This document shows, in pieces, positions 11,728-22,848 of a DNA stretch of 64,000 nucleotides. Below the pieces are notes generated by a model. It had not been told where the DNA came from. It saw only the letters and a program-made list of their open reading frames with translations, and did not search any database. Source of the DNA: Franconibacter pulveris DSM 19144. Its GTDB lineage: Bacteria > Pseudomonadota > Gammaproteobacteria > Enterobacterales > Enterobacteriaceae. Positions within the stretch are counted from its first letter, which is position 1. Every line of letters starts with the position of its first letter. A program made the translations under genes and the position numbers. The stretch covers positions 393,077-457,076 of the forward strand of contig KK211223.1 of assembly GCA_000621185.1 (NCBI GenBank), read 5' to 3'.

Positions 11728-11760
11728 GCACGGGCGTAGGAGTTATCTCCACGCCCGTGC
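11728..11760 (+). other. Strong intergenic hairpin between dnaK and dnaJ
   Basis: GCACGGGCGT (11728-11737) pairs with ACGCCCGTGC (11751-11760), and GGAG (11739-11742) with CTCC (11747-11750). This makes a 14-bp stem with one bulged A and a TTAT loop. No T run follows, so it is not a normal terminator. It may block 3' decay of the dnaK part or mark an mRNA processing site, which would fit the lower DnaJ level; that is inference. Confidence 0.75.
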
Positions 11761-11786
11761 TCGCATGTTAAGGGCAGAAAACCAAA

Positions 11787-12923
11787 ATGGCGAAGAAAGA
11801 CTATTACGAGATTTTAGGCGTTCCGAAGACGGCGGAAGAGCGTGAAATCAAAAAGGCCTATAAACGCCTTGCCATGAAATATCACCCGGACCGCAATCAG
11901 GGTGATAAAGAGGCGGAAGCCAAATTTAAAGAGATTAAAGAAGCTTATGAAGTACTGACCGACGCACAAAAACGCGCGGCTTACGATCAGTATGGCCACG
12001 CCGCGTTTGAGCAGGGCGGCATGGGCGGCGGCTTTAATGGCGGTTTCGGCGGTGGGGCAGATTTCAGCGATATTTTCGGCGACGTATTCGGCGATATTTT
12101 TGGCGGCGGACGTGGTCGTCGCGCTGCGCGTGGCGCCGATCTGCGCTACAACATGGAGTTAACGCTGGAAGAAGCGGTTCGCGGCGTAACCAAAGAGATC
12201 CGCATTCCTACGCTTGAAGAGTGCGACGTTTGCCACGGCAACGGCGCTAAGCCGGGCACCCAGCCGCAGACCTGTCCGACCTGTCATGGTTCCGGTCAGG
12301 TACAGATGCGTCAGGGGTTCTTTGCTGTGCAGCAGACCTGTCCGCACTGTTCGGGACGCGGTACGCTGATTAAAGATCCGTGCACCAAATGCCACGGCCA
12401 CGGCCGCGTAGAGAAGTCCAAAACCTTGTCCGTTAAGATCCCGGCGGGGGTTGATACGGGCGACCGCATCCGTCTTGCAGGCGAAGGCGAAGCGGGCGAG
12501 CACGGCGCGCCGGCAGGCGATCTGTACGTTCAGGTACAGGTGAAGCAGCACCCGATCTTTGAGCGCGAAGGCAATAACCTTTACTGCGAGGTGCCGATTA
12601 ACTTCGCGATGGCGGCGCTCGGCGGTGAAATCGAAGTGCCGACGCTGGATGGCCGCGTGATGCTGAAAGTGCCGAACGAAACCCAGACCGGCAAGCTGTT
12701 CCGCATGCGCGGCAAAGGGGTGAAATCGGTGCGCGGCGGGGCGCAGGGCGACCTGCTGTGCCGTGTGGTGGTGGAAACGCCGGTTGGCCTGAATGACCGT
12801 CAGAAACAGTTGCTTCAGGAGTTGCAGGAAAGCTTTGGCGGCCCGACGGGCGAGAAGAACAGCCCGCGCTCCAAAAGCTTTTTCGACGGCGTGAAGAAGT
12901 TTTTTGACGATTTGACTCGCTAA
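11787..12923 (+). CDS. dnaJ: Co-chaperone DnaJ (Hsp40)
   Basis: 378 residues. The J domain has HPD at residues 33-35, then a Gly/Phe-rich linker (about 76-110). Four zinc-finger repeats follow: CDVCHGNG (146-153), CPTCHGSG (163-170), CPHCSGRG (185-192) and CTKCHGHG (199-206), then the C-terminal substrate-binding domains. It delivers substrates to DnaK and stimulates its ATPase. AAGGGC before the ATG serves as ribosome site. The operon ends at 12942-12975. Confidence 0.99.
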   Translation: MAKKDYYEILGVPKTAEEREIKKAYKRLAMKYHPDRNQGDKEAEAKFKEIKEAYEVLTDAQKRAAYDQYGHAAFEQGGMGGGFNGGFGGGADFSDIFGDVFGDIFGGGRGRRAARGADLRYNMELTLEEAVRGVTKEIRIPTLEECDVCHGNGAKPGTQPQTCPTCHGSGQVQMRQGFFAVQQTCPHCSGRGTLIKDPCTKCHGHGRVEKSKTLSVKIPAGVDTGDRIRLAGEGEAGEHGAPAGDLYVQVQVKQHPIFEREGNNLYCEVPINFAMAALGGEIEVPTLDGRVMLKVPNETQTGKLFRMRGKGVKSVRGGAQGDLLCRVVVETPVGLNDRQKQLLQELQESFGGPTGEKNSPRSKSFFDGVKKFFDDLTR

Positions 12924-12941
12924 TCGTCGGTCTTACGACAT

Positions 12942-12975
12942 AAGCCCGAGCCTTATTCAGCGCTCGGGCTTTTTT
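12942..12975 (+). terminator. Terminator of dnaKJ
   Basis: AAGCCCGAGC (12942-12951) pairs with GCTCGGGCTT (12962-12971) over a 10-base loop, followed by a T tract. Confidence 0.9.
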
Positions 12976-13228
12976 ATTGCCTTTTTGTGAGTCCTGGCGC
13001 TTCCTCTGCGATTTCGATTAAGGCAGCATACTCTGCTGGCGCAATAAAACCCTTTATCAATCAAAGCATCACTGTTTGCTGTTCTATAATAAGTTCGCTA
13101 ATAGATCCTCCATCAATGCATTTTATGCGAAAAAACCGATACAATAAGCCGTTATAATCTGCTTTTAACGAGTATTCCTGCGCGATAGGCTTGAGTGGAT
13201 ACTTACTTTATAAAGCGCAGGGTTACAA
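12976..13228 (+). promoter_or_regulatory. nhaA upstream region with two candidate -10 boxes
   Basis: Together with the dnaJ terminator this forms a gap of 305 bases without a gene. It is AT-rich. Two perfect TATAAT boxes occur at 13085-13090 and 13153-13158, neither with a good -35 at standard spacing, as expected for promoters that need an activator or another sigma factor. E. coli nhaA has two promoters, one activated by NhaR; assigning these boxes to them is inference. No ORF or other element was seen. Confidence 0.4.
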
Positions 13229-13231
13229 ATG

Positions 13232-14404
13232 ATGAAGGTAGTGAAACGTTTAATGGCTGGCGAAGCGAGCGGAGGCATTATCCTTATTATCGCCGCATCG
13301 CTGGCGATGGTGCTGGCAAACCTTGATGTCACCAGCGTGCCTTATCAGGCGTTTCTGGATACGCCTGTTGAGCTGCGTATTGGTTCACTGGAGATAAATA
13401 AAAACCTTCTGCTGTGGATCAACGACGCGCTGATGGCGGTTTTCTTTTTGTTGATTGGCCTGGAAGTGAAGCGCGAATTACTGCAGGGCTCGCTTGCCAG
13501 TTTGCGTCAGGCTTCTTTTCCGATCATCGCCGCGCTGGGCGGCATGGTTATCCCGGCGGCGCTCTATCTGGCGTTTACCGTTCAGGACCCTATTACGCGT
13601 GAAGGTTGGGCTATTCCGGCCGCAACGGATATCGCTTTCGCGCTCGGGGTGCTCGCGCTGCTTGGCAGCCGCGTGCCGCCGGCGTTGAAAGTATTTCTGA
13701 TGGCGCTGGCGATTATTGACGACCTGGGCGCGATTATCATTATCGCCTTGTTTTACACCCATGAGCTTTCGCTGCTGTCGTTGATGATTGCTGCTGGAGC
13801 GATTTTTGTACTGGCGTTGCTGAATGTTTGCAATGTTCGCCGCACCGGGGTTTACATCCTGGTCGGACTGGTGCTGTGGACGGCGGTGCTGAAATCAGGG
13901 GTTCACGCCACGCTCGCTGGGGTGGCGATTGGCTTTTTTATTCCGCTAAAAGAGCAGGGCGGGAAATCGCCGGCGAAATCGCTGGAGCATGTGCTTCATC
14001 CGTGGGTTGCGTTTCTGATCCTGCCGCTTTTTGCTTTCGCTAACGCAGGCGTCTCGCTCGAAGGCGTAACTCCGCAAGGGCTGGCTTCGCTGCTGCCGCT
14101 TGGCATTATCGCTGGCCTCTTTATCGGCAAGCCGCTCGGCATTAGCCTTTTCTGCTGGTTTGCGTTGAAGCTTGGGCTGGCGAAGCTGCCGCAGGGTGCG
14201 ACTTTTCGTCAGATTATGGCGGTGGGCGTGCTATGCGGCATCGGCTTTACCATGTCGATTTTTATCTCCACGCTGGCGTTTGGGGATGTGGAGCCTGCCC
14301 TTGTCAAATGGGCCAAGCTGGGAATTCTCATTGGTTCGCTACTGGCGGCGGTAACAGGTTACAGCCTGCTGAGGTTCAGTTTTAAGGTTCCGCATCGGGC
14401 CTGA
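13232..14404 (+). CDS. nhaA: Na+/H+ antiporter NhaA
   Basis: 390 residues from the second of two adjacent ATG codons (13229 and 13232). The second start puts the essential ion-binding pair at D163-D164 (AIIDDLGA), the E. coli numbering. Twelve membrane spans are expected, with further conserved segments such as [14 protein letters not shown] and [11 protein letters not shown]. It exports Na+ or Li+ for two H+ per cycle at alkaline pH. The last residues (KVPHRA) diverge from E. coli. Followed after 67 bases by its regulator nhaR. Confidence 0.97.
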   Translation: MKVVKRLMAGEASGGIILIIAASLAMVLANLDVTSVPYQAFLDTPVELRIGSLEINKNLLLWINDALMAVFFLLIGLEVKRELLQGSLASLRQASFPIIAALGGMVIPAALYLAFTVQDPITREGWAIPAATDIAFALGVLALLGSRVPPALKVFLMALAIIDDLGAIIIIALFYTHELSLLSLMIAAGAIFVLALLNVCNVRRTGVYILVGLVLWTAVLKSGVHATLAGVAIGFFIPLKEQGGKSPAKSLEHVLHPWVAFLILPLFAFANAGVSLEGVTPQGLASLLPLGIIAGLFIGKPLGISLFCWFALKLGLAKLPQGATFRQIMAVGVLCGIGFTMSIFISTLAFGDVEPALVKWAKLGILIGSLLAAVTGYSLLRFSFKVPHRA

Positions 14405-14471
14405 CTTCGCGTGGCGCGCTCCAGGGGGGAGCGCGCTTTATTGATCATTCAACATCAGGGAGCGAAAGGCT

Positions 14472-15371
14472 ATGTCGCATATCAATTACAACCACTTGTA
14501 CTACTTCTGGCATGTTTACAAAGAAGGCTCTGTAGTCGGGGCTGCCGAGGCGCTTTACCTTACGCCCCAGACGATAACCGGTCAGATTAAAGCGCTGGAA
14601 GAGCGCCTTCAGGGAAAACTGTTCAAGCGCAAGGGGCGCGGGCTTGAGCCCAGCGAATTGGGGCAACTGGTTTTTCGCTATGCCGATCGGATGTTCACGT
14701 TGAGCCAGGAGATGCTGGATATCGTGAACTACCGCAAAGAGTCGCATTTGCTGTTTGATGTCGGTGTGGCTGACGCGCTGTCTAAACATCTGGTGAGTGG
14801 CGTGCTGGAAGCGGTGGTGGTTGAGAATGAACAAATTCACCTGCGCTGCTTCGAGTCCACCCATGAAATGCTGCTGGAACAGCTAAGCCAGCATAAGCTG
14901 GATATGATTATCTCGGATTGCCCCATCGATTCCACTCAGCAGGAAGGGCTCTTTTCCGTGAAGATTGGCGAATGCAGCATCAGTTTCTGGTGCCAGAACC
15001 CGCCGCCGAACAAACCGTTCCCGGAATGCCTGGAAGAACGCCGTCTGCTCGTCCCGGGCCGCCGTTCCATGCTCGGACGTAAGTTGCTTAACTGGATTAA
15101 CTCTCAGGGGCTGAAGGTGGAAATCCTGGGCGAGTTTGATGATGCGGCGCTAATGAAAGCCTTTGGGGCAGCGCATAATGCGATATTTATCGCGCCGACG
15201 CTTTACGCGCAGGATTTTTACAGCGATGACAGCATTATTGAGATAGGGCGAATAGATAACGTGATGGAAGAGTATCATGCGATTTTTGCCGAGCGGATGA
15301 TCCAGCATCCCGCTGTGCAGCGTATCTGCAACAAGAACTATTCGGCGTTATTTAATCTTCACGAAGACTGA
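14472..15371 (+). CDS. nhaR: LysR-type activator of nhaA
   Basis: 299 residues. The N terminus [20 protein letters not shown] with the helix-turn-helix at about residues 18-40 ([18 protein letters not shown]) is characteristic of NhaR, a Na+-responsive LysR regulator that activates nhaA and, in E. coli, osmC and pgaABCD. The substrate-binding domain fills the rest. Same strand as nhaA, ending at the terminator shared with rpsT. Confidence 0.96.
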   Translation: MSHINYNHLYYFWHVYKEGSVVGAAEALYLTPQTITGQIKALEERLQGKLFKRKGRGLEPSELGQLVFRYADRMFTLSQEMLDIVNYRKESHLLFDVGVADALSKHLVSGVLEAVVVENEQIHLRCFESTHEMLLEQLSQHKLDMIISDCPIDSTQQEGLFSVKIGECSISFWCQNPPPNKPFPECLEERRLLVPGRRSMLGRKLLNWINSQGLKVEILGEFDDAALMKAFGAAHNAIFIAPTLYAQDFYSDDSIIEIGRIDNVMEEYHAIFAERMIQHPAVQRICNKNYSALFNLHED

Positions 15372-15382
15372 ACGGCAGGCAT

Positions 15383-15412
15383 AAAAAAACCCGCATTAAG
15401 CGGGTCTTTTTA
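15383..15412. terminator. Bidirectional terminator between nhaR and rpsT
   Basis: ACCCGC (15389-15394) pairs with GCGGGT (15400-15405) around ATTAA. A6 precedes the stem and CTTTTT follows it, so it can end both nhaR and the minus-strand rpsT message. Confidence 0.85.
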
Positions 15413-15434
15413 ACAAGCAACAACGAACGGACGA

Positions 15435-16028
<594 letters not shown>

Positions 16029-16967
16029 ATGAAGCTGATACGCGGCATACATAATCTCACTCCTGAACACCACGGCTGTGTCCTTACCATCGGCAATTTC
16101 GATGGCGTTCACCGTGGCCATCAGGCATTGCTTAACGGGCTGCGTGAAAAAGGGCGCGAGCGCCGTCTTCCGGTCATGGTGATGATTTTCGAACCGCAGC
16201 CGCTGGAACTGTTCGCCGCCGACAAAGCCCCCGCGCGGTTGACGCGCCTGCGCGAAAAGCTGCGCTATCTGGCGCAGTGCGGCGTTGACTATGTGCTGTG
16301 CGTGCGCTTTGACCGGCGCTTCGCGGCGCTGACGGCGCAAAGTTTCGTCAGCGAACTGCTGGTTAAGCGCCTCGGCGTGCGTTTTCTCGCCATTGGCGAC
16401 GATTTCCGCTTCGGCGCTGGTCGGCAAGGCGATTTCTTGTTATTACAAAAGGCTGCGCGCGAATATGGCTTCGAAGTCACCAGCACGCAAAGCTTTTGTC
16501 AGGATGGCTTGCGCATCAGCAGCACGGCGGTGCGTCAGGCGCTGGCTGAAGACAATCTTGAACAAGCGCAGACGTTACTGGGCCGTCCATTCGCCCTTTC
16601 TGGCCGCGTAGTGCACGGCGACGCGCTGGGACGCACCATAGGTTTTCCGACGGCGAATATCCCGCTGCGCCGTCAGGTCACCCCGGTAAAAGGGGTTTAT
16701 GCGGTGGAAGTGATGGGGCTTGGCGAAAAGCCTGTGCCAGGCGTCGCCAATATTGGCACCCGTCCAACGGTGGCAGGTCTACGCCAGCAGCTGGAAGTTC
16801 ATCTGCTGGATGTTGCAATGGACCTTTATGGACGCCATATAGATGTGGTGCTGCGTAAAAAAATACGCAACGAGCAGCGGTTTGCTTCGCTTGACGAGCT
16901 GAAAGCGCAAATCGCCAGAGATGTAATCACCGCCCGCGACTTTTTTGGGCTACCGACACCGGCTTAA
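16029..16967 (+). CDS. ribF: Bifunctional riboflavin kinase / FAD synthetase
   Basis: 312 residues. The N-terminal nucleotidyltransferase part has [13 protein letters not shown] at about 20-32 and a later [10 protein letters not shown] block, which make FAD from FMN. The C-terminal riboflavin kinase part has GFPTANI and makes FMN. First gene of ribF-ileS-lspA; ileS follows after 47 bases. The ATG is preceded by the candidate promoter at 15971-15999, giving a short leader of about 20-25 bases with little Shine-Dalgarno character. Confidence 0.97.
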   Translation: MKLIRGIHNLTPEHHGCVLTIGNFDGVHRGHQALLNGLREKGRERRLPVMVMIFEPQPLELFAADKAPARLTRLREKLRYLAQCGVDYVLCVRFDRRFAALTAQSFVSELLVKRLGVRFLAIGDDFRFGAGRQGDFLLLQKAAREYGFEVTSTQSFCQDGLRISSTAVRQALAEDNLEQAQTLLGRPFALSGRVVHGDALGRTIGFPTANIPLRRQVTPVKGVYAVEVMGLGEKPVPGVANIGTRPTVAGLRQQLEVHLLDVAMDLYGRHIDVVLRKKIRNEQRFASLDELKAQIARDVITARDFFGLPTPA

Positions 16968-17014
16968 CGCCTGATCGGCTAATTATCACACCGAAATACG
17001 GAACCGAGAATCTG

Positions 17015-19831
17015 ATGAGTGACTATAAATCTACCCTGAATTTGCCGGAAACAGGGTTCCCGATGCGCGGCGATCTCGCCAAACGCGAACCGGGCATGCT
17101 GGCGCGTTGGAATGATGACGACCTGTACGGCATCATCCGTAATGCGAAAAAGGGCAAGAAAACCTTCATTCTGCATGATGGCCCTCCTTATGCGAACGGT
17201 AGCATTCATATTGGTCACTCGGTTAACAAGATTCTGAAAGACATTATCGTGAAGTCCAAAGGGCTTTCCGGTTTCGACTCGCCTTATGTGCCGGGCTGGG
17301 ACTGCCACGGTCTGCCTATTGAGCTGAAAGTCGAGCAGCTTATCGGCAAGCCGGGCGAGAAAGTCTCCGCCGCCGAGTTTCGCGCCGCGTGCCGCAAATA
17401 TGCCGCTGAGCAGGTAGATGGTCAGCGCCAGGATTTTATCCGCCTGGGCGTACTGGGCGACTGGTCGCATCCATACCTGACCATGGATTTTAAAACCGAA
17501 GCCAACATCATCCGCGCGCTCGGTAAAATCATCGGCAACGGCCACCTGCACAAAGGCGCGAAGCCGGTGCACTGGTGCGTTGACTGCCGCTCTGCGCTCG
17601 CGGAAGCGGAAGTGGAGTATTACGACAAGACATCGCCGTCTATCGACGTCGCCTTTAATGCGGTCGATGCGGGCGCCGTAGCCGCTAAATTCGGCGCGCA
17701 AAATGTCAACGGCCCGGTTTCTCTGGTTATCTGGACCACCACGCCGTGGACCCTGCCGGCTAACCGCGCTATCTCGCTGCATCCGGAGATCGAATACGCG
17801 CTGGTGCAGGTAGAAGGCCAGGCGCTGATCCTCGCTAAAGATCTGGTAGAAAGCGTTATGAAGCGCGCCAACATCAGCGAATGGCTGATCCTTGGCACCG
17901 TGAAGGGCGCGGATCTTGAACTGATGCGCTTTAAGCACCCGTTCCTGGATTTCGACGTGCCGGCCATCCTTGGCGAGCACGTTACGCTTGATGCAGGTAC
18001 CGGTGCGGTGCATACCGCTCCCGGCCACGGCCCTGACGACTATGTCATCGGCCAGAAATATGGCCTCGAGACAGCGAACCCGGTTGGGCCGGATGGCACC
18101 TATCTGCCGGGCACTTACCCGACGCTTGACGGCGTTCAGGTATTCAAAGCCAACGACATCGTGGTTAACCTGCTGCGCGAGAAAGGCGCGCTGCTGCACG
18201 TAGAAAAACTGCTGCACAGCTACCCGCACTGCTGGCGTCACAAAACGCCGATTATCTTCCGCGCTACGCCGCAGTGGTTCGTCAGCATGGATCAAAAAGG
18301 CCTGCGCGAGCAGTCATTGAAAGAGATTAAAGGCGTGCAGTGGATCCCGGACTGGGGCCAGGCGCGTATCGAATCCATGGTCGCTAACCGTCCGGACTGG
18401 TGTATCTCCCGCCAGCGCACCTGGGGCGTGCCGATGTCGCTGTTCGTCCATAAAGAGACGCAGGAATTGCATCCGCGCACGCAGGAACTGATGGAAGAAG
18501 TGGCGAAGCGCGTGGAAGCCGACGGCATTCAGGCATGGTGGGATCTGGACCCGCGCGACATCATGGGCGACGACGCAAATAGCTATGAAAAAGTGCCGGA
18601 TACCCTCGACGTCTGGTTCGATTCCGGTTCTACGCACGCCTCTGTCGTCGATGTGCGCCCGGAATTCGCAGGTCACGCGGCGGATATGTATCTGGAAGGC
18701 TCCGACCAGCATCGCGGCTGGTTTATGTCTTCTCTGATGATCTCCACGGCGATGAAAGGCAAAGCGCCGTATCGTCAGGTGCTGACTCACGGCTTCACCG
18801 TGGATGGCCAGGGCCGCAAGATGTCGAAATCTATCGGCAATACGGTCAGCCCGCAGGATGTGATGAACAAACTGGGGGCGGATATTCTGCGTCTGTGGGT
18901 CGCTTCCACTGACTACACCGGCGAAATGGCGGTTTCTGACGAGATCCTCAAACGCGCCGCCGACAGCTATCGGCGTATTCGCAACACTGCGCGCTTCCTG
19001 CTGGCTAACCTGAACGGTTTCGACCCGGTGAAAGACATGGTCAAACCGGAAGAGATGGTCGTGCTGGACCGCTGGGCGGTAGGCTGCGCGAAAGCGGCGC
19101 AGGAAGATATCGTCAAAGCGTATGAAGCGTATGACTTCCACGAAGTGGTGCAGCGCCTGATGCGTTTCTGCTCCATCGAAATGGGCTCGTTCTACCTCGA
19201 CATCATCAAAGATCGCCAGTACACCGCGAAAGCGGACAGCGTGGCGCGCCGCAGCTGCCAGACTGCGCTCTATCACGTAGCCGAAGCGCTGGTGCGCTGG
19301 ATGGCGCCAGTCATGTCCTTCACCGCTGACGAGATCTGGGGCTATCTGCCGGGCGAACGCGAGAAATATGTCTTCACCGGCGAGTGGTACACCGGCCTGT
19401 TTGGTCTGGCGGAAACCGAAGCGATGAACGACGCTTTCTGGAACGATCTGCTGAAAGTACGCGGCGAAGTGAACAAGGTTATTGAGCAGGCGCGTGCTGA
19501 TAAACGCATCGGCGGTTCGCTGGAAGCGGCCGTTACCCTGTTTGCCGAGCCGGAACTGGCGGCGAAGCTGACGGCGCTGGGCGATGAATTGCGATTCGTC
19601 CTGTTGACCTCGCAGGCGAAGGTTGAGGATTATGCGCAGGCGACGGACGAAGCCCAGCAGAGCGAACTGCTGAAAGGGCTGAAAGTAGCGCTCGCAAAAG
19701 CCGAAGGTGAGAAATGCCCGCGCTGCTGGCATTACACCACCGATGTCGGTCTGGTAGCGGAACACGCAGACATCTGCGGTCGCTGTGTCAGCAACGTAGC
19801 CGGTGACGGCGAAAAACGTAAGTTTGCCTGA
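17015..19831 (+). CDS. ileS: Isoleucyl-tRNA synthetase
   Basis: 938 residues, exactly the E. coli length. The class I signature HIGH is at 65-68 and KMSKS lies near residue 603. A CP1 editing insertion lies between them ([16 protein letters not shown]), and a C-terminal zinc site follows (CPRCWHY and CGRCVSN). It charges tRNA-Ile and removes mischarged Val. The last bases overlap the lspA start by one base (TGATG), so the two are probably translated in a coupled way. Confidence 0.99.
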   Translation: MSDYKSTLNLPETGFPMRGDLAKREPGMLARWNDDDLYGIIRNAKKGKKTFILHDGPPYANGSIHIGHSVNKILKDIIVKSKGLSGFDSPYVPGWDCHGLPIELKVEQLIGKPGEKVSAAEFRAACRKYAAEQVDGQRQDFIRLGVLGDWSHPYLTMDFKTEANIIRALGKIIGNGHLHKGAKPVHWCVDCRSALAEAEVEYYDKTSPSIDVAFNAVDAGAVAAKFGAQNVNGPVSLVIWTTTPWTLPANRAISLHPEIEYALVQVEGQALILAKDLVESVMKRANISEWLILGTVKGADLELMRFKHPFLDFDVPAILGEHVTLDAGTGAVHTAPGHGPDDYVIGQKYGLETANPVGPDGTYLPGTYPTLDGVQVFKANDIVVNLLREKGALLHVEKLLHSYPHCWRHKTPIIFRATPQWFVSMDQKGLREQSLKEIKGVQWIPDWGQARIESMVANRPDWCISRQRTWGVPMSLFVHKETQELHPRTQELMEEVAKRVEADGIQAWWDLDPRDIMGDDANSYEKVPDTLDVWFDSGSTHASVVDVRPEFAGHAADMYLEGSDQHRGWFMSSLMISTAMKGKAPYRQVLTHGFTVDGQGRKMSKSIGNTVSPQDVMNKLGADILRLWVASTDYTGEMAVSDEILKRAADSYRRIRNTARFLLANLNGFDPVKDMVKPEEMVVLDRWAVGCAKAAQEDIVKAYEAYDFHEVVQRLMRFCSIEMGSFYLDIIKDRQYTAKADSVARRSCQTALYHVAEALVRWMAPVMSFTADEIWGYLPGEREKYVFTGEWYTGLFGLAETEAMNDAFWNDLLKVRGEVNKVIEQARADKRIGGSLEAAVTLFAEPELAAKLTALGDELRFVLLTSQAKVEDYAQATDEAQQSELLKGLKVALAKAEGEKCPRCWHYTTDVGLVAEHADICGRCVSNVAGDGEKRKFA

Positions 19832-20337
19832 TGAGTAAACCGATCTTCTCAACCGGGCTCCGCTGGCTTTGGCTGGTGGTAGTCGTACTGATTATCGATC
19901 TGGGCAGTAAGGCGTTAATCCTCCAGCACTTTGCGCTGGGGGAGACGGTTTCCCTGTTCCCGTCGCTTAATCTGCACTATGCGCGTAACTATGGCGCCGC
20001 CTTTAGCTTCCTTGCGGATAAAGGCGGCTGGCAGCGTTGGTTCTTCGCCGGTATCGCCATCGGCATCTGCGTAGTGTTGGCGGTGCTGATGTACCGTGCG
20101 AAAGCGAGCCAGAAGCTTAACAACATTGCTTACGCGCTGATTATTGGCGGCGCGCTCGGCAACCTGTTTGACCGCCTCTGGCACGGCTTTGTTGTCGACA
20201 TGATCGATTTTTATGTCGGCGACTGGCATTTCGCCACCTTCAACCTGGCCGATACCGCCATCTGCATTGGTGCGGCGCTGGTAGTGCTGGAAGGGTTTTT
20301 ACCTTCGCCGGGTAAAAAGCAGCCCAACCAGGCCTGA
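19831..20337 (+). CDS. lspA: Prolipoprotein signal peptidase (signal peptidase II)
   Basis: 168 residues, four membrane spans. The aspartyl-protease segments NYGAAFSF and [19 protein letters not shown] carry the conserved aspartates. It cleaves lipoprotein signal peptides before the lipidated Cys, as would be needed for the lipoprotein at 30511. It is followed by a strong terminator, so fkpB-ispH probably need their own promoter or readthrough. Confidence 0.98.
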   Translation: MSKPIFSTGLRWLWLVVVVLIIDLGSKALILQHFALGETVSLFPSLNLHYARNYGAAFSFLADKGGWQRWFFAGIAIGICVVLAVLMYRAKASQKLNNIAYALIIGGALGNLFDRLWHGFVVDMIDFYVGDWHFATFNLADTAICIGAALVVLEGFLPSPGKKQPNQA

Positions 20338-20345
20338 TGATTGAT

Positions 20346-20376
20346 GAATGGCGGAGCCATCCGCCATTCGTTTTTT
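20346..20376 (+). terminator. Terminator after lspA
   Basis: GAATGGCGGA (20346-20355) pairs with TCCGCCATTC (20360-20369) around GCCA, then G and T6. It lies inside what is often treated as one ribF-ileS-lspA-fkpB-ispH operon. Confidence 0.87.
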
Positions 20377-20444
20377 CAGCAGAGATTAACCGCCTCGCGA
20401 AGACAACAACGCAGATATCCGCTACACATAAAAGGCTGTAATGC

Positions 20445-20915
20445 ATGACTAACTCTGTACAGAGCAACAGCGCAGTGCTGGTGCACTTCACGCTGAAACT
20501 CGAAGATGGCTCCACGGCGGAATCCACGCGCAATAACGGCAAGCCGGCGCTGTTTCGCCTGGGCGATACTTCACTCTCCGAGGGGCTGGAACAGCAGTTG
20601 CTGGGCCTGCATGCGGGCGACAAAAAAGCGTTTTCGCTGGAACCCGATGCGGCGTATGGCGTACCGAGCCCGGACCTGATTCAATATTTTTCGCGTCGCG
20701 ATTTTATCGACGCGGGCGAGCCGGAAATCGGCGCGATTATGTTATTTACCGCAATGGATGGCAGTGAAATGCCTGGCGTGATTCGCGAAGTGAACGGCGA
20801 CTCCATCACCGTTGACTTTAACCACCCGCTCGCCGGGCAGACCATCCATTTTGATATCGAAGTGCTGGAAGTCGATCCGGTACTGGAGGAGCCTGATGCA
20901 GATCCTGTTGGCTAA
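20445..20915 (+). CDS. fkpB: FKBP-type peptidyl-prolyl isomerase, SlpA-like
   Basis: 156 residues. An FKBP domain interrupted by an insert-in-flap is visible ([52 protein letters not shown]). It speeds proline isomerisation and acts as a chaperone in the cytosol. It is about seven residues longer than E. coli FkpB at the C terminus. Its last 20 bases overlap the start of ispH, implying translational coupling. Confidence 0.96.
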   Translation: MTNSVQSNSAVLVHFTLKLEDGSTAESTRNNGKPALFRLGDTSLSEGLEQQLLGLHAGDKKAFSLEPDAAYGVPSPDLIQYFSRRDFIDAGEPEIGAIMLFTAMDGSEMPGVIREVNGDSITVDFNHPLAGQTIHFDIEVLEVDPVLEEPDADPVG

Positions 20916-21846
20916 CCCACGCGGCTTTTGCGCGGGCGTGGACCGCGCTATCAGCATTGTTGAGAACGCGCTGGCGATTTATGGCGCGCCCATTTATGTC
21001 CGTCATGAAGTGGTGCATAACCGTTACGTGGTGGACAGCCTGCGCGAGCGCGGCGCTATTTTTATCGAACAGATAAGCGAAGTGCCGGACGGCGCGATCC
21101 TGATTTTCTCCGCCCATGGCGTTTCTCAGGCGGTGCGCAACGAAGCGAAAAGCCGCGACTTAACGGTTTTTGACGCCACCTGCCCGCTGGTGACGAAAGT
21201 GCATATGGAAGTGGCGCGCGCCAGCCGTCGTGGCGAAGAGTCTATCCTTATCGGTCACGCGGGCCACCCTGAAGTAGAAGGCACGATGGGTCAGTACAGC
21301 AACCCGGAAGGGGGTATGTATCTTGTCGAATCGCCGGACGACGTCTGGAAACTTGACGTTAAAAACGAGGCGAAGCTGTCGTTTATGACCCAGACGACGC
21401 TCTCGGTGGATGACACTTCCGAGGTTATCGACGCGCTGCGGAATCGCTTCCCGAAAATTGTCGGGCCGCGTAAAGACGACATCTGCTACGCCACGACCAA
21501 CCGTCAGGAAGCGGTACGCGCGCTGGCTGAACAGGCTGACGTGGTATTGGTGGTCGGCTCGAAAAATTCGTCTAACTCCAATCGCCTGGCCGAACTGGCG
21601 CAGCGTATGGGGAAAACGGCATTTCTGATTGACGACGCGACCGATATCCAGGAAGAGTGGGTGAAAGCGGCGAAATGCGTCGGCGTCACCGCTGGCGCCT
21701 CCGCGCCGGATATCCTGGTGCAGAATGTCATTGCCCGCCTGCAGGAGCTGGGTGGCGGCGAAGCGGTGCCGCTGGAAGGCCGGGAAGAAAATATTGTTTT
21801 TGAAGTGCCGAAAGAGCTGCGTATGGACGTTCGTGAAGTCAACTAA
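20896..21846 (+). CDS. ispH: 4-hydroxy-3-methylbut-2-enyl diphosphate reductase
   Basis: 316 residues from ATG 20896, the E. coli length; upstream in-frame codons lie inside fkpB and show no similarity. It is the last MEP-pathway enzyme, making isopentenyl and dimethylallyl diphosphate. The 4Fe-4S ligands are visible as C12 ([12 protein letters not shown]), the Cys of [10 protein letters not shown] and the Cys of [19 protein letters not shown] provides the ribosome site within fkpB. Followed by a terminator at 21873. Confidence 0.98.
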   Translation: MQILLANPRGFCAGVDRAISIVENALAIYGAPIYVRHEVVHNRYVVDSLRERGAIFIEQISEVPDGAILIFSAHGVSQAVRNEAKSRDLTVFDATCPLVTKVHMEVARASRRGEESILIGHAGHPEVEGTMGQYSNPEGGMYLVESPDDVWKLDVKNEAKLSFMTQTTLSVDDTSEVIDALRNRFPKIVGPRKDDICYATTNRQEAVRALAEQADVVLVVGSKNSSNSNRLAELAQRMGKTAFLIDDATDIQEEWVKAAKCVGVTAGASAPDILVQNVIARLQELGGGEAVPLEGREENIVFEVPKELRMDVREVN

Positions 21847-21872
21847 CCTTCATCCGCTCTGTTTATGAGAAG

Positions 21873-21905
21873 ATGCCAGACGCTAATCCCGTCTGGCATT
21901 TTTTT
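21873..21905 (+). terminator. Terminator of ispH, abutting the rihC ribosome site
   Basis: ATGCCAGACG (21873-21882) pairs with CGTCTGGCAT (21890-21899) with a 7-base loop and T7. Only 12 bases separate the T run from the rihC start codon. Confidence 0.88.
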
Positions 21906-21917
21906 ATGGAGAAAATC

Positions 21918-22835
21918 ATGAGCCCGTTACCCTTCATTCTGGATACCGACCCGGGCATCGACGATGCCGTCGCCCTGGCTGCTGCCATCTTCTCGCCTGA
22001 ACTCGAACTGCGGCTGGTTACCACCGTGGCGGGCAATGTCAGCGTGGAGAAAACAACCCGCAACGCTCTGCAACTGCTCCATTTCTGGCAGCAGAACGTG
22101 CCGCTGGCGCAGGGTGCCGCCACGCCGCTGGTGCGTCCGCTTCGCGATGCGGCTTATGTTCACGGCGAGTCGGGCATGGAGGGGTACCACTTTGTGGCTC
22201 ACGACAGGCTCGCGCTGGAGACGCCCGCTTTTCAGGCCATTTATGATTGCCTGACGGCAAGCGAGGAACCCGTCACGCTGGTCACCATCGGCCCGCTGAC
22301 CAATATCGCGCTGCTGCTGACCCATTACCCCGACTGTATTAGTAAAATCAAACGGCTGGTGATGATGGGCGGCTCTGCCGGGCGCGGTAACTTTACCCCT
22401 AACGCTGAATTTAACATCGCTATCGACCCGGAGGCGGCGGCGCGTGTTTTTCGAAGCGGGCTGGAGATTGTGATGTGTGGTCTTGATGTCACTAACCGGG
22501 CGCAGTTAACACCAGCGTATCTCGCCGCGCTTGCTACTCTTAACCGCACCGGCGCGATGCTGCATGCGCTTTTTAGTCACTACCGCAGCGGCAGTATGGC
22601 TACTGGGCTTCGGATGCACGATCTCTGTGCGATTGCATTTCTGGTTAAGCCCGAGCTATTTACCCTGAAGTCGTGTTTTGTGGCGGTAGAGACGCAGGGT
22701 GAATACACCGCTGGCACAACGGTTGTCGACCTTGACGGCAGACTGGACCAGCCCGCTAATGCGCAGGTCGCGCTGGATATTGACGTCCCGGCCTTCCAGG
22801 CGTGGGTGGCGCAAACCCTCGCGCTGGCGCCATAG
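21918..22835 (+). CDS. rihC: Ribonucleoside hydrolase RihC
   Basis: 305 residues from ATG 21918, preceded by ATGGAG; in-frame ATGs at 21873 and 21906 lie in the terminator and are less likely. The N-terminal [15 protein letters not shown] is the nucleoside-hydrolase calcium-binding signature, and [10 protein letters not shown] and HDLCAIA follow. It splits purine and pyrimidine ribonucleosides to base and ribose. The gap to ispH is almost wholly filled by the ispH terminator, so its promoter is not obvious. Confidence 0.95.
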   Translation: MSPLPFILDTDPGIDDAVALAAAIFSPELELRLVTTVAGNVSVEKTTRNALQLLHFWQQNVPLAQGAATPLVRPLRDAAYVHGESGMEGYHFVAHDRLALETPAFQAIYDCLTASEEPVTLVTIGPLTNIALLLTHYPDCISKIKRLVMMGGSAGRGNFTPNAEFNIAIDPEAAARVFRSGLEIVMCGLDVTNRAQLTPAYLAALATLNRTGAMLHALFSHYRSGSMATGLRMHDLCAIAFLVKPELFTLKSCFVAVETQGEYTAGTTVVDLDGRLDQPANAQVALDIDVPAFQAWVAQTLALAP

Positions 22836-22848
22836 CGAAAGAGAGAGA

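Noticed and set aside
12976-13228. A small gene between dnaJ and nhaA
   Set aside because: The region is AT-rich with stops in all frames and two -10 boxes; no frame with a ribosome site was found.
18314-19852. A 512-codon open frame antisense to ileS
   Set aside because: It lies wholly over a highly conserved gene, is rich in Arg, His and Phe as shadow frames are, and has no domain.
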